Assembly (NCBI GenBank): GCA_017501175.1
Contig: JAFVXK010000016.1
Coordinates: forward strand, 3,911 to 67,910
DNA length: 64,000 bases
Direction: 5' to 3'
Source of the DNA: Clostridia bacterium
GTDB taxonomy: Bacteria > Bacillota_A > Clostridia > Oscillospirales > CAG-272
Shown here: in pieces, positions 51,965-60,275 of the stretch
Layout of the letters: each line of letters opens with the position of its first letter
How positions within the stretch are numbered: the first letter of the stretch is position 1
Notes under the pieces: model-generated
The model's database searches: none
The model's input: only the letters and a program-made list of their open reading frames with translations
Told to the model about the DNA's origin: nothing
Made by a program: the position numbers and the translations under genes

Positions 51965-52828
51965 ATGTTCAAGCTTGGTATTATAACCGACGAGCTCTCG
52001 CAGGACCTTGACGAAGCTCTCGCGTTTTCTAAAAAAATGGGGCTTGAGTGCTTTGAGCTTCGTTCAGCGTGGGACAGAGCTCCCTTTACCTTCACTCACG
52101 AGGATTGGCAGACTGTAAAGGCACTTGCCGACAAGTATTCTCTGCCCTGTCTTTCGGTTTCCTCGCCTCTTTTCAAGTGCGACTACTTCGACCGTGCAAC
52201 CGTCGAGGGACAGATACGCGATTTTGAGAAAATGGCAGAGGAAGCATCGGCTATCGGCGTTAAGATGGTGCGTACCTTCGACTTCTTCAAGGACGAGCGC
52301 GTAACGCTCGATATGGTACGTGAGGCTTATCAGCCGGTTATCGAAATCGCAAACAAGTACGGCATCACTCTTATGATTGAGCCCGAGCCCACCGCAAACT
52401 CCTCGACCTGCTCGGCTACCGCCGCTACCGTAAGATATATAGATAATCCCACGGTCAAGGCACTCTACGACCCCGGTAACGTGCTCTTCGCAGACACAAC
52501 CGAGCTTCCCTATCCCGACGCGTACGAGGCTATGGCTGACATCTATTGCCACGTTCACATAAAGGATGCGGTTATGGTTGACGGAAAGCCCGAGTGCCTT
52601 GCTATCGGACACGGCATCGTTGGCTACGAGAACGTATTCAGACGCCTTCTCTCCGACGGCTATGAGAGCGCGGTTATGCTTGAGCCTCACTACAAGATAG
52701 GCGCAAAGCTCACCGAGGAGCAAATGCAGCGTCCCGGCGGCTCGTCCTTCTCCGACGGAGGACTTCTCTCGGGCGAGGAAGCTATCACCGAAACCAAAAA
52801 AATTATAAATAAAATTCTTAATAATTAA
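51965..52828 (+). CDS. Sugar-phosphate isomerase/epimerase (xylose-isomerase-like TIM barrel)
   Basis: 287 residues of the AP_endonuc_2/xylose-isomerase-like fold. LGIITDELSQDLDEALAF, GLECFELRSAWD, MIEPEPTANSSTCSA (metal-binding Glu) and YDPGNVLFA, CHVHIKDAV, GYESAVMLEPHY supply the metal ligands (Glu, Asp, His, Glu). Related enzymes are sugar or inositol epimerases and dehydratases. It lies between nagB and the Gfo/Idh gene, so it probably acts on a derived or related sugar in the same pathway (inference). GGAGG precedes the start. Confidence 0.82.
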   Translation: MFKLGIITDELSQDLDEALAFSKKMGLECFELRSAWDRAPFTFTHEDWQTVKALADKYSLPCLSVSSPLFKCDYFDRATVEGQIRDFEKMAEEASAIGVKMVRTFDFFKDERVTLDMVREAYQPVIEIANKYGITLMIEPEPTANSSTCSATAATVRYIDNPTVKALYDPGNVLFADTTELPYPDAYEAMADIYCHVHIKDAVMVDGKPECLAIGHGIVGYENVFRRLLSDGYESAVMLEPHYKIGAKLTEEQMQRPGGSSFSDGGLLSGEEAITETKKIINKILNN

Positions 52829-52848
52829 ACCTGAAAGGAATTATTAAA

Positions 52849-53916
52849 ATGGGAAAGAAACTTAACGTTGCTATTATTGGACAGGGTAGAAGTGGCCGCG
52901 ACATTCACGGCAAATACTTCCTCACCGACGAGGCAAAGGAGCTTTGGAACATCGTTGCGGTTGTTGACCGTAACCCTGACCGCCTTGCCAGAGCAAAAGA
53001 GCTTTGGAACTGCGATACCTATGCAGAATATCCCGAGCTTTTCGGCAGAACCGACATTGACCTCGTTGTAAACTCCACCTACTCTAATGACCACCCCTCC
53101 GTTTCTATCGACCTTCTCCGTCACGGCTTCAACGTCGTATCCGAGAAGCCCTTCGCAAGATACGGCTATGAGTGCGAGCAGGTTATCGCCGCTGCAAAGG
53201 AGTCGGGCAAGATGTTCACCATCTTCCAGCAGTCGCACTTCGTTCCTTACATAACCAAAATTCACGAGGTACTCGATTCGGGTCTTCTCGGTAAGGCACA
53301 CCACATCTCCATAAAGTTCTCCGGCTTTGCAAGAAGATGGGACTGGCAGTGCTCCAAGAGAATGTACGGCGGTTCGCTTCTTAACACCGGTCCTCACCCC
53401 TTCGAGCACGCTATCACCTTCCTTGACACCGACGATATGCCCAACGTATTCTCTGTGCTCAAGAGAATTAACTCCGCAGGCGACGCTGAGGACTACGTAA
53501 AGTGTATCCTTACCTACCCTGACCGTCCTCTTATCGATATCGAGATTGTCAGCCAGGACGCCTTCAACGACAGAATTTACGACATCTACTGCGAGCGTGG
53601 AAGCATCAAGTGCGCAGGCAACAAGATTATGTATAAGTACCACGACGAGAAGCCTATGCCCGAGCTTGAGCTTGGCTCTCTTATGGGACCTGACGGCATT
53701 TCTCCCGCATACTGCTCCGAGAAGCTCGAGTGGCACACCGTTGAGGAGCCCATCGTAGGTAACGCCTTCAACGTAGGCTCTGCAATGTTCTATCAGAACA
53801 TCTACAACCACCTCACCGCAGGCGAGCCTCTCGTTATCCGTCCCGAGAAGATTAAGCAGCTCGTTCAGATAATGGAGCTCATTCACGCGCAGAACCCCAT
53901 GGAGATGAAGTACTAA
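52849..53916 (+). CDS. Gfo/Idh/MocA family NAD(P)-dependent oxidoreductase
   Basis: 355 residues. The N-terminal Rossmann fold opens with NVAIIGQGRSGRDIHGKYF (GxGxxG), then VAVVDRNPDR, VVNSTYSNDHPSVSID and VSEKPFARYGYE (the conserved EKP), and a C-terminal substrate domain with GGSLLNTGPHPFEHAI (catalytic His/Asp region). Substrate is a sugar or polyol. Lies between the TIM-barrel isomerase and nagA (one base upstream of nagA), so it belongs to the same operon. Confidence 0.9.
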   Translation: MGKKLNVAIIGQGRSGRDIHGKYFLTDEAKELWNIVAVVDRNPDRLARAKELWNCDTYAEYPELFGRTDIDLVVNSTYSNDHPSVSIDLLRHGFNVVSEKPFARYGYECEQVIAAAKESGKMFTIFQQSHFVPYITKIHEVLDSGLLGKAHHISIKFSGFARRWDWQCSKRMYGGSLLNTGPHPFEHAITFLDTDDMPNVFSVLKRINSAGDAEDYVKCILTYPDRPLIDIEIVSQDAFNDRIYDIYCERGSIKCAGNKIMYKYHDEKPMPELELGSLMGPDGISPAYCSEKLEWHTVEEPIVGNAFNVGSAMFYQNIYNHLTAGEPLVIRPEKIKQLVQIMELIHAQNPMEMKY

Positions 53917-53917
53917 T

Positions 53918-55090
53918 ATGAAAACCGTTATAAAAAACGGTAGGATTATAGCCGACGATGAAATACTCGTCGGCTACAACCTCTATTATGAGAATGATAA
54001 AATTTCTGCCATAACGAAGGACGAGCTTCCGGCAGATGAGGTTATCGACGCTATGGGAAACTACGTTTCCGCAGGCTTCATTGATATGCACACGCACGGT
54101 GCCGGTGGCTTTGACTTCCTTGACGAAACCGTTGAGGCTTATCTTACCGCCGCCGAAACTATGGCACGTCACGGCACGACTGCGGTTATGCCGACTCTTA
54201 CCTCGGTTGACGCCGAGGGTATGAAGCGCTCGGTTGCAGTCTATAAGGAGGCTATCGCAAAAAACGACAAGGGCGCGGCATTTATTGGCATTCACGCCGA
54301 GGGCCCCTACTTTGCCGAAAGCCAGAAGGGCGCGCAGGAGAGCCGCTTTATCCACCCCTTTATACCCGACGAGTATAGAGAAATACTTGACGTCGCAGAC
54401 GGCGCTATCAAAAGATGGAGCGCCGCGCCCGAGCTGTCCGGTATGGAGGAGTTTGCAGACTACGCAAAGGAGCAGGGTGTGCTTCTCTCGATAGGTCACA
54501 CCGATGCGGATTTTGACGATGCTATGCACGCCTACGAGCACGGCTTTACCCACCTTACCCACTTCTACTCTGCTATGAGTATGGTTCACAGAAAGAACGC
54601 ATACCGCATTTCAGGCGTGGTTGAGGCAGGCTATCTTAACGATGGCTTTACCGTAGAGATTATTGCCGACGGAAAGCATCTTCCAGCATCACTCCTCAAG
54701 CTTATATACAAGGTAAAGGGCGCTGACAATATCGCACTCGTTACCGACTCTATAAGAGCCGCAGGAATGTCCGACGGCCCCTCGATTTTAGGTAAGATAG
54801 ACAACGGCATGGAGGTTATCGTCGAGGACGGCGTCGCAAAGCTTCTTGACAGAACGGCATTTGCAGGAAGCGTCGCTACCTTCGACAGACTCGTCAGAAC
54901 TATGATAACTATGGCAGAGGTTTCTCTCACCGACGCTATCAAAATGGCGGCAAAAACTCCCGCGAGAATTCTCGGTCTTACGAGCAAGGGACAGCTTAAA
55001 GCTGGCTTTGACGCAGATATCGTCGTATTCGACGAAAGCGTCAATATAAAGAGAACCGTCATAGGCGGAAAAACCGTATATACCGCCTAA
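53918..55090 (+). CDS. nagA: N-acetylglucosamine-6-phosphate deacetylase
   Basis: 390 residues of the amidohydrolase fold. GFIDMHTHGAGGFDF (metal His pair), GIHAEGPYFAESQKGAQE, IGHTDADFDDAMHAYEHGFTHLTHFYSAMS, LVTDSIRAAGMSDG (catalytic Asp) and GSVATFDRLV are diagnostic. It removes acetate from GlcNAc-6-P before NagB acts. Starts right after the Gfo/Idh stop. No PTS or GlcNAc transporter is in the window. Confidence 0.92.
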   Translation: MKTVIKNGRIIADDEILVGYNLYYENDKISAITKDELPADEVIDAMGNYVSAGFIDMHTHGAGGFDFLDETVEAYLTAAETMARHGTTAVMPTLTSVDAEGMKRSVAVYKEAIAKNDKGAAFIGIHAEGPYFAESQKGAQESRFIHPFIPDEYREILDVADGAIKRWSAAPELSGMEEFADYAKEQGVLLSIGHTDADFDDAMHAYEHGFTHLTHFYSAMSMVHRKNAYRISGVVEAGYLNDGFTVEIIADGKHLPASLLKLIYKVKGADNIALVTDSIRAAGMSDGPSILGKIDNGMEVIVEDGVAKLLDRTAFAGSVATFDRLVRTMITMAEVSLTDAIKMAAKTPARILGLTSKGQLKAGFDADIVVFDESVNIKRTVIGGKTVYTA

Positions 55091-55132
55091 ATCCACACAA
55101 AATAAAACGAATTTTTCGGAAAGGAGCAGACC

Positions 55133-55966
55133 TTGGACGAAAGCACCTCGCTCTACGTTAATTCCGCGCCCGAAATCGTTGCATACCGCAGTGTAAAGCA
55201 ATCGGTAGGAATTCGCGTTCCGCATCTGCACAGCAGATACGAGATATATTATAATATAACCGGCGCTACCGGCTTTATCGTGGACAAGAAGGTCTATTCC
55301 TGCTCCGGACGCGACCTCTTTATAATCCCAAAGGCAAAGGTGCATAAGGCGATAGTTACACCCGGCTCGGAATATGAAAGATGCATCGTAAGCATAGATT
55401 CGAAGATAGTTGACTATATCAATTCTATGCCGCACGCGTCGCGTAATCTTGCTTGGCTTGATTGCGTTGGCGACACCCTCACGGCTAAGGTGACTCCCGA
55501 CGACGCTATGCACGAGAAAATTCTATCCTTTGTTGAAAAATACAACGCAAATCAGGGTGAGCTTTCAAAATTTGCGCTCCTTCTCGACTTTCTCGAAGCG
55601 GTAGGCAGTGTATTCAAGAGCTCGCCGATTGCAACGACGATGACTCACGAATCGCTCTCGGTTCGCGCCCTTATCGCTATTGAAGAAAGCTTCCAGAATA
55701 CAAAAATCGCCGATATTGCAGAAAGGCTCTACGTCACCGGCGGCCATCTTGGCAAGGTGTTCAAATCAGAGATGGGAATGAGTATTTCAGACTACCTCAT
55801 CTTACGAAAAATCGCCGAGGCAAAAAAGCTTCTGTATATGGGGCTTTCGGTAAAGGAAGCATGCCATCTTTCAGGCTTTGGCAACTACTCAAACTTTATC
55901 AGAACCTTCAAGAATATTGAGGGCTACCCTCCCGGAAAATTCGAAATAATTTCCGAGAGCATTTGA
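55133..55966 (+). CDS. AraC-family regulator of the nag operon
   Basis: 277 residues from a TTG at 55133 (AAAGGAG upstream). Cupin-like N-terminal domain (IRVPHLHSRYEIYYNI has the conserved His), then two HTH units (NTKIADIAERLYVTGGHLGKVFKSEMG; SVKEACHLSGFGNYSNFIRTFKNIEG). Same strand and 42 bp after nagA, so cotranscribed and probably autoregulated with the amino-sugar genes. Confidence 0.88.
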   Translation: MDESTSLYVNSAPEIVAYRSVKQSVGIRVPHLHSRYEIYYNITGATGFIVDKKVYSCSGRDLFIIPKAKVHKAIVTPGSEYERCIVSIDSKIVDYINSMPHASRNLAWLDCVGDTLTAKVTPDDAMHEKILSFVEKYNANQGELSKFALLLDFLEAVGSVFKSSPIATTMTHESLSVRALIAIEESFQNTKIADIAERLYVTGGHLGKVFKSEMGMSISDYLILRKIAEAKKLLYMGLSVKEACHLSGFGNYSNFIRTFKNIEGYPPGKFEIISESI

Positions 55967-55986
55967 TTATTTGATAAAAATAAACG

Positions 55987-56033
55987 AAAAAGCGGGGACA
56001 CCGACCTTGAGTGCTCCCGCTCTTTTTATATTG
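55987..56033. terminator. Terminator of the nag operon, convergent with sigG
   Basis: AAAAAGCGGG pairs with CCCGCTCTTTTTA (about 56013-56028), with extra partial pairing in between. Both transcripts end here. Confidence 0.7.
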
Positions 56034-56035
56034 TT

Positions 56036-56812
56036 TTATTGCATATATTTGCGAAGCTTGTCAATCGCTCCTTTTTCAATGCGCGACACCTGCGCCTGCG
56101 ATATACCGATTTCGGCGGCGATTTCCATCTGCGTCCTTCCCTTGTAAAAGCGGCGCTCTACTATTCCAAGCTCACGCGGCGAGAGCTTTTTGAGGGCTTC
56201 CTTCAAGCTCAAATTTTCTATCCAAGCCTCGTCACTCTCGCTCTCGTCTGCAAGCTTGTCTATAACGTACACGCTATCCTCGCCGTCGCCAAAGGCGCTG
56301 TCAAAGAGCGATATAGGCTCAACTATCGCCTCCATTGCCTCGCCAACCGCCTCCTCGCTTGTACCGAGCCTTGTGGCAATCTCCGAGAGCGTCGCCTCTC
56401 TTTGCTCACACCTTGCTATCTCCTCCTTAGTCTGAAGGGCGCGGTAGGCAAGGTCACGCACACTTCTCGAAACTCTCACGGCGTTATTGTCACGCTGGTA
56501 TCGCCTTACCTCGCCTATAATCATCGGAACAGCATAGGTCGAAAATCTTACGTCCATACTGAGATTAAAATTATCTATTGCCTTAATAAGCCCAAGACAG
56601 CCCACCTGAAACAAATCGTCAATGCTCTCGTGCTTTGGATTAAATTTTTGTATAACCGAGAGAACAAGACGCAGATTGCCAATAGTCAGCGCGTCTCTTG
56701 CCTCCTTGTCGCCACTTTGAGCCTTAGCCAGAAGCTCACGCTTCTCCTCCTCGGTAAAGGTTTTAAGCTTTGCGGTGTTAACTCCGCAAATCTCAACGAG
56801 TTTTCTTCGCAT
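56036..56812 (-). CDS. sigG: RNA polymerase sigma-G factor (forespore)
   Basis: 258 residues from the ATG at 56812 (GGGAG upstream; the ATG 15 bp earlier lacks spacing). The N terminus matches SigG: VEICGVNTAKLKTFTEEEK. Region 2 is NLRLVLSVIQKFNPKHESIDDLFQVGCLGLIKAIDNF, then RFSTYAVPMIIGEVRRYQRDN; region 4.2 is SPRELGIVERRFYKGRTQMEIAAEIGISQAQVSRIEKGAI. It drives late forespore genes, including relatives of spoIVB. A sigma-F-like promoter lies upstream at 56844-56873. spoIIGA/sigE, its usual neighbours, are not in this window. Confidence 0.95.
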   Translation of the reverse strand: MRRKLVEICGVNTAKLKTFTEEEKRELLAKAQSGDKEARDALTIGNLRLVLSVIQKFNPKHESIDDLFQVGCLGLIKAIDNFNLSMDVRFSTYAVPMIIGEVRRYQRDNNAVRVSRSVRDLAYRALQTKEEIARCEQREATLSEIATRLGTSEEAVGEAMEAIVEPISLFDSAFGDGEDSVYVIDKLADESESDEAWIENLSLKEALKKLSPRELGIVERRFYKGRTQMEIAAEIGISQAQVSRIEKGAIDKLRKYMQ

Positions 56813-56843
56813 ACACGCTCCCTTCATGCTTCTTCGGTGATTT

Positions 56844-56873
56844 TAGTATTACCCAAAAGTGCCTAAAATACAC
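56844..56873 (-). promoter_or_regulatory. Sigma-F/G-like promoter upstream of sigG
   Basis: On the minus strand GTGTA (56869-56873, 4 of 5 to GYATA), 15-bp spacer, GGTAATACTA (56844-56853), a full match to the sigma-F -10 consensus GGNNANANTR. It lies 32 bp before the start codon. Confidence 0.65.
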
Positions 56874-56900
56874 GAAAAGCAGGGGGGCGTGTTAAATTTT

Positions 56901-56935
56901 AAGAGGCTCTCGCAAATGCAAGAGCCTCTTTTTAC
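56901..56935. terminator. Terminator of malic enzyme
   Basis: AAGAGGCTCT (56901-56910) with AGAGCCTCTT (56921-56930), T-tracts on both sides. It ends the minus-strand fumC-malic enzyme operon. Confidence 0.88.
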
Positions 56936-56941
56936 GTATTC

Positions 56942-58120
56942 TTATATATCCAATCTTGCGACGCCGGTTTTCTTCGCCGCCTCAATAACAGCCTTTGAAA
57001 CCGCCTCTGCCACTCTCTTGTCGAGAGCGGGGGGAATGATATTCTCTGCCGACAGCTCGTCGTCAGGTATGAAAGAGGCAAGCGCGTACGAGGTCGCCAT
57101 CTTCATCTCTTCATTTATATCAGAGGCGCGACAAGCAAGCGCACCCTTGAAAATTCCGGGGAATGCAAGGACGTTGTTAATCTGGTTCGGGAAATCCGAG
57201 CGGCCCGTACCGACTACCGCAGCACCTGCCGAAAGCGCCTTGTCTGGCATAATTTCGGGGGTGGGGTTTGCCATCGGGAAGACTATCGCGCCCTTTGCCA
57301 TTGAGGCTACCATATCCTCGCTGACCACACCCGGTGCGCTGACACCGATAAAGACGTCAGCACCGCGCATAGCGTCTGCAAGCGTTCCGCGAATACAATC
57401 CTCGTTTGTCAGAAGCGACATTTCACGGTGTGCGTCGCTGAGCGACTCGTCGCCGCGGCAGATTATGCCGAAGCGGTCAACCATAATGAGATGCCGAACT
57501 CCGAGGCTCATAAGATGCTTTCCTATTGCAATTCCTGCCGAGCCTGCGCCGTTTATTACTACACGCACCCCGTCTATTTTCTTTTTTACGACCTTCAGTG
57601 CGTTGATAAGCGCCGCCGCAACGACTATTGCCGTGCCGTGCTGGTCGTCGTGAAATACGGGAATATCGCAAAGCTCCTTGAGCCTTCTCTCTACCTCAAA
57701 GCATCGAGGCGCGGATATATCCTCAAGGTTTATTCCGCCAAAAGAGCCCGAAATCAAATAAACCGTGCGTACTATCTCGTCAACGTCCTTTGAGCGCACG
57801 CAAATAGGAAATGCATCAACACCGGCAAATTCCTTGAAGAGCGCGCATTTGCCCTCCATAACAGGCATTCCCGCCTCAGCGCCAATATCTCCAAGACCGA
57901 GCACCGCCGTGCCGTCGGTAACTACCGCAACGAGATTAGAGCGGCGCGTCAGCTCCCACGACTTGTTATAGTCGTCCTTTATGGCGAGGCAAGGCTCTGC
58001 AACGCCGGGAGTATAGGCAAGGGAAAGGTCGGCTCTCTCGTTTATTTTAACACGGGATACCACCTCTATCTTTCCGCCCCACTCGTAGTGCTTTTTCAAA
58101 GATTCTTCGCGTATGTCCAT
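56942..58120 (-). CDS. NAD(P)-dependent malic enzyme (malate dehydrogenase, decarboxylating)
   Basis: 392 residues from the ATG at 58120 (AAGGAGAAG upstream). LSLAYTPGVAEPCLAI and VTDGTAVLGLGDIGAEAGMPVMEGK are malic-enzyme signatures, with GINLEDISAPRCFEVE and VFHDDQHGTAIV carrying metal and catalytic residues. The Rossmann fold is VRVVINGAGSAGIAIGKHLM. Shorter single-domain type (no PTA extension). It makes pyruvate from malate. Starts one base after the fumC stop, so it is cotranslated with fumarase. Confidence 0.92.
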   Translation of the reverse strand: MDIREESLKKHYEWGGKIEVVSRVKINERADLSLAYTPGVAEPCLAIKDDYNKSWELTRRSNLVAVVTDGTAVLGLGDIGAEAGMPVMEGKCALFKEFAGVDAFPICVRSKDVDEIVRTVYLISGSFGGINLEDISAPRCFEVERRLKELCDIPVFHDDQHGTAIVVAAALINALKVVKKKIDGVRVVINGAGSAGIAIGKHLMSLGVRHLIMVDRFGIICRGDESLSDAHREMSLLTNEDCIRGTLADAMRGADVFIGVSAPGVVSEDMVASMAKGAIVFPMANPTPEIMPDKALSAGAAVVGTGRSDFPNQINNVLAFPGIFKGALACRASDINEEMKMATSYALASFIPDDELSAENIIPPALDKRVAEAVSKAVIEAAKKTGVARLDI

Positions 58121-58121
58121 T

Positions 58122-59501
58122 TTACTTCTCCTTAAACCATCTTTCAGGCTTGAAATACTCGTCAAATTTCTCGGCGGTAAGATAACCGAGCTCAAGGCAC
58201 GCACAGCGGAGCGACACTCCCTCCTCGTGCGCCTTATGTACTACCCGTGCTGCGTTTTCGTAGCCGATATAGGGGGTAAGCGCCGTCGCCAGCATCAATG
58301 AGTTGTGTAGATTTTCGTGCATTTTTTCTCTATTTGCCTTGATGCCCGAAACACAGTTTTTCTCAAATGAAGAAATAACGTCGGAAAGCAGTCTTACCGA
58401 CTGAAGATAATTATATATGCAAACCGGCATAAAGACGTTAAGCTCAAAATTGCCCTGCGAGGCACTCATAGCAACCGCCGTGTCGTTTGCAATTACCTGC
58501 ACCGCAACCATAGTCACCGCCTCGCACTGCGTTGGGTTGACCTTTCCCGGCATTATCGACGAGCCGGGCTCGTTCTCGGGAATTGTTATCTCGCCAAGAC
58601 CGCAGCGCGGACCGCTTGCAAGCCAGCGTATATCATTTGCTATCTTCATAAGGTCTGCGGCAAGTGCCTTCAGCGCGCCGTGTGCAAACACGAGCTCATC
58701 CTTTGAGGTAAGGGCGTGGAATTTGTTCTCTGCGGTACGGAAGGCTACACCCGTGATGTGCGAAACCTCCTCGGCAACCACCGTGTCAAAGTCATCGGGC
58801 GCGTTAAGCCCTGTTCCGACAGCCGTGCCGCCGAGCGCAAGCTCAAGAAGCGGGAGTGACGAGGTTTCTATCATATCAAGGTCACGAATAAGCGAGGCTC
58901 TCCAGCCGCTGATTTCCTGCGAGAAGGCTATCGGCGTCGCGTCCTGAAGATGCGTTCTTCCGCTTTTTACAATCCCCTCGTTCTCCCTTTCAAGCTTATA
59001 TAGCGTCGCTATCAGGCTTTTAAGCGCGGGAAGCAGCCTTCTTTGCGTTGAAAGCGCCGCCGAAATGTGCATTGCCGTCGGGAACGTGTCATTTGAGGAC
59101 TGCGACATATTGACGTCGTCGTTGGGATGAAGAAGCTTCTTCCCCAAAATCTCGTTTCCGCGGTTTGCGATAACCTCGTTTGCGTTCATATTGCTCTGCG
59201 TTCCGCTTCCCGTCTGCCACACGACAAGAGGAAAATGCTCTGAAAGCTCGCCCGCCATAACCTCAGCCGACGCCTTTTCAATAGCGGACAGCTTCTCGCC
59301 TGTCATTCTCCCCGGTAAAAGCTGTCGGTTTGCCCTTGCCGCCGCAAGCTTCAGTATTCCAAACGCCTCTATTATCTCATCGGGCATTTTCTCCGTGCCT
59401 ATTTTAAAATTCTGGCGGCTTCTCTCGGTCTGCGCGCCCCAATATTTGTCGTTTGGCACTAAAACCTCGCCCATTGAATCGTGTTCCGTGCGAAAATCCA
59501 T
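58122..59501 (-). CDS. fumC: Fumarate hydratase class II
   Basis: 459 residues from the ATG at 59501 (AAAGGGGACAGG upstream). GSGTQSNMNANEVIANRG (TGSGTQ, not the TGAGTS-like form of aspartase), HPNDDVNMSQSSNDTFPTAMH, SGRTHLQDATPI, and the superfamily loop GSSIMPGKVNPTQCEA are visible. The iron-independent class II type. Fumarase plus malic enzyme gives fumarate to malate to pyruvate, for example in fermentation with amino acids or in NADPH supply. Confidence 0.94.
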   Translation of the reverse strand: MDFRTEHDSMGEVLVPNDKYWGAQTERSRQNFKIGTEKMPDEIIEAFGILKLAAARANRQLLPGRMTGEKLSAIEKASAEVMAGELSEHFPLVVWQTGSGTQSNMNANEVIANRGNEILGKKLLHPNDDVNMSQSSNDTFPTAMHISAALSTQRRLLPALKSLIATLYKLERENEGIVKSGRTHLQDATPIAFSQEISGWRASLIRDLDMIETSSLPLLELALGGTAVGTGLNAPDDFDTVVAEEVSHITGVAFRTAENKFHALTSKDELVFAHGALKALAADLMKIANDIRWLASGPRCGLGEITIPENEPGSSIMPGKVNPTQCEAVTMVAVQVIANDTAVAMSASQGNFELNVFMPVCIYNYLQSVRLLSDVISSFEKNCVSGIKANREKMHENLHNSLMLATALTPYIGYENAARVVHKAHEEGVSLRCACLELGYLTAEKFDEYFKPERWFKEK

Positions 59502-59528
59502 ACCTGTCCCCTTTGCACTTATAAGCAA

Positions 59529-59548
59529 GGAGGCTTTTTCAAGCCCCC
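59529..59548 (-). terminator. Possible hairpin between the PRTase gene and fumC
   Basis: GGAGGCTT (59529-59536) pairs with AAGCCCCC (59541-59548) with one mismatch. A poor T-tract makes a terminator uncertain. Confidence 0.4.
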
Positions 59549-59563
59549 GCTATATTGCAGTTA

Positions 59564-59581
59564 TGTAAATCAAAGTTTACA
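59564..59581. repeat. TGTAAA-N6-TTTACA palindrome, site 2
   Basis: TGTAAATCAAAGTTTACA lies 63 bp upstream of the fumC start; on the minus strand it reads TGTAAACTTTGATTTACA. One of three intergenic occurrences. Confidence 0.6.
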
Positions 59582-59605
59582 AAATCAAATTTAGTCAATA
59601 CCGTG

Positions 59606-60157
59606 TTAAATTGCGTTGCCGTTCTTGTCGAAAAGCGGGAGCTTTTCAAGGTAGATTATATCTTTTCTTTCTGCGGCATCTCCCTCGGCGAGTACAGCCA
59701 TCTTGCCGACTATTATTCCGCCTGCCCTCTCTACGAGTGATTCAAGCGATGCGAGGGACGCGCCCGTGCTGATAACGTCATCGACGATAAGAACGCGCTT
59801 TCCCTTCATAAATTCGGCATCGTATCCGTCAAGATAGAGCGTTTGGAGAGCTGCTGTCGTTATCGACTTGGTTTCGTGCTTAATAACGTCACGCATATAA
59901 AGCTTCGGTGCTTTTCTTGCGAGCACGTAGCGCTGACCGTCAAGATAACGGCTCATTTCGTATGCAAGCGGAATACCCTTTGACTCCGCTGTGATAATAA
60001 GGTCGTGCTCGGGCGCTATTTTGCAAAGTGCCTCAGCGCATCTTACCGTCAGCTCGACGTCGCCGAACATAACGAAAGCACCTATATAAAGCTCATCATT
60101 CAAGGGACAAAGAGGCAAATCGCGCTCCACGCCCGCAATAGTCATTCTGTAAAACAT
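59606..60157 (-). CDS. Purine/adenine-type phosphoribosyltransferase
   Basis: 183 residues from the ATG at 60157 (a GTG six bases earlier is possible). FGDVELTVRCAEALCKIAPEHDLIITAESKGIPLAYEMS and the PRPP motif VLIVDDVISTGASL mark a type I PRTase of the Apt/Xpt-like group. The RKAPKLYM loop resembles adenine or xanthine PRTases, but the exact base is not certain. Lies upstream of fumC on the same strand with a 104-bp gap containing a hairpin and a palindrome. Confidence 0.82.
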   Translation of the reverse strand: MFYRMTIAGVERDLPLCPLNDELYIGAFVMFGDVELTVRCAEALCKIAPEHDLIITAESKGIPLAYEMSRYLDGQRYVLARKAPKLYMRDVIKHETKSITTAALQTLYLDGYDAEFMKGKRVLIVDDVISTGASLASLESLVERAGGIIVGKMAVLAEGDAAERKDIIYLEKLPLFDKNGNAI

Positions 60158-60275
60158 ACTCACGCCCCCATAAATAAATATTTCTATTTAATTATATACC
60201 AAACGCTCCGAATTTGCAAGTGCTTTCGCACTATTCGCAAAATAAAAGTTAAAAATACGGGGGGTGCTACGCGGA

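Noticed and set aside
52825..53886. Long minus-strand frame over the Gfo/Idh gene (353 codons)
   Set aside because: It is the antisense of a clear family member, with no ribosome site and an implausible composition.
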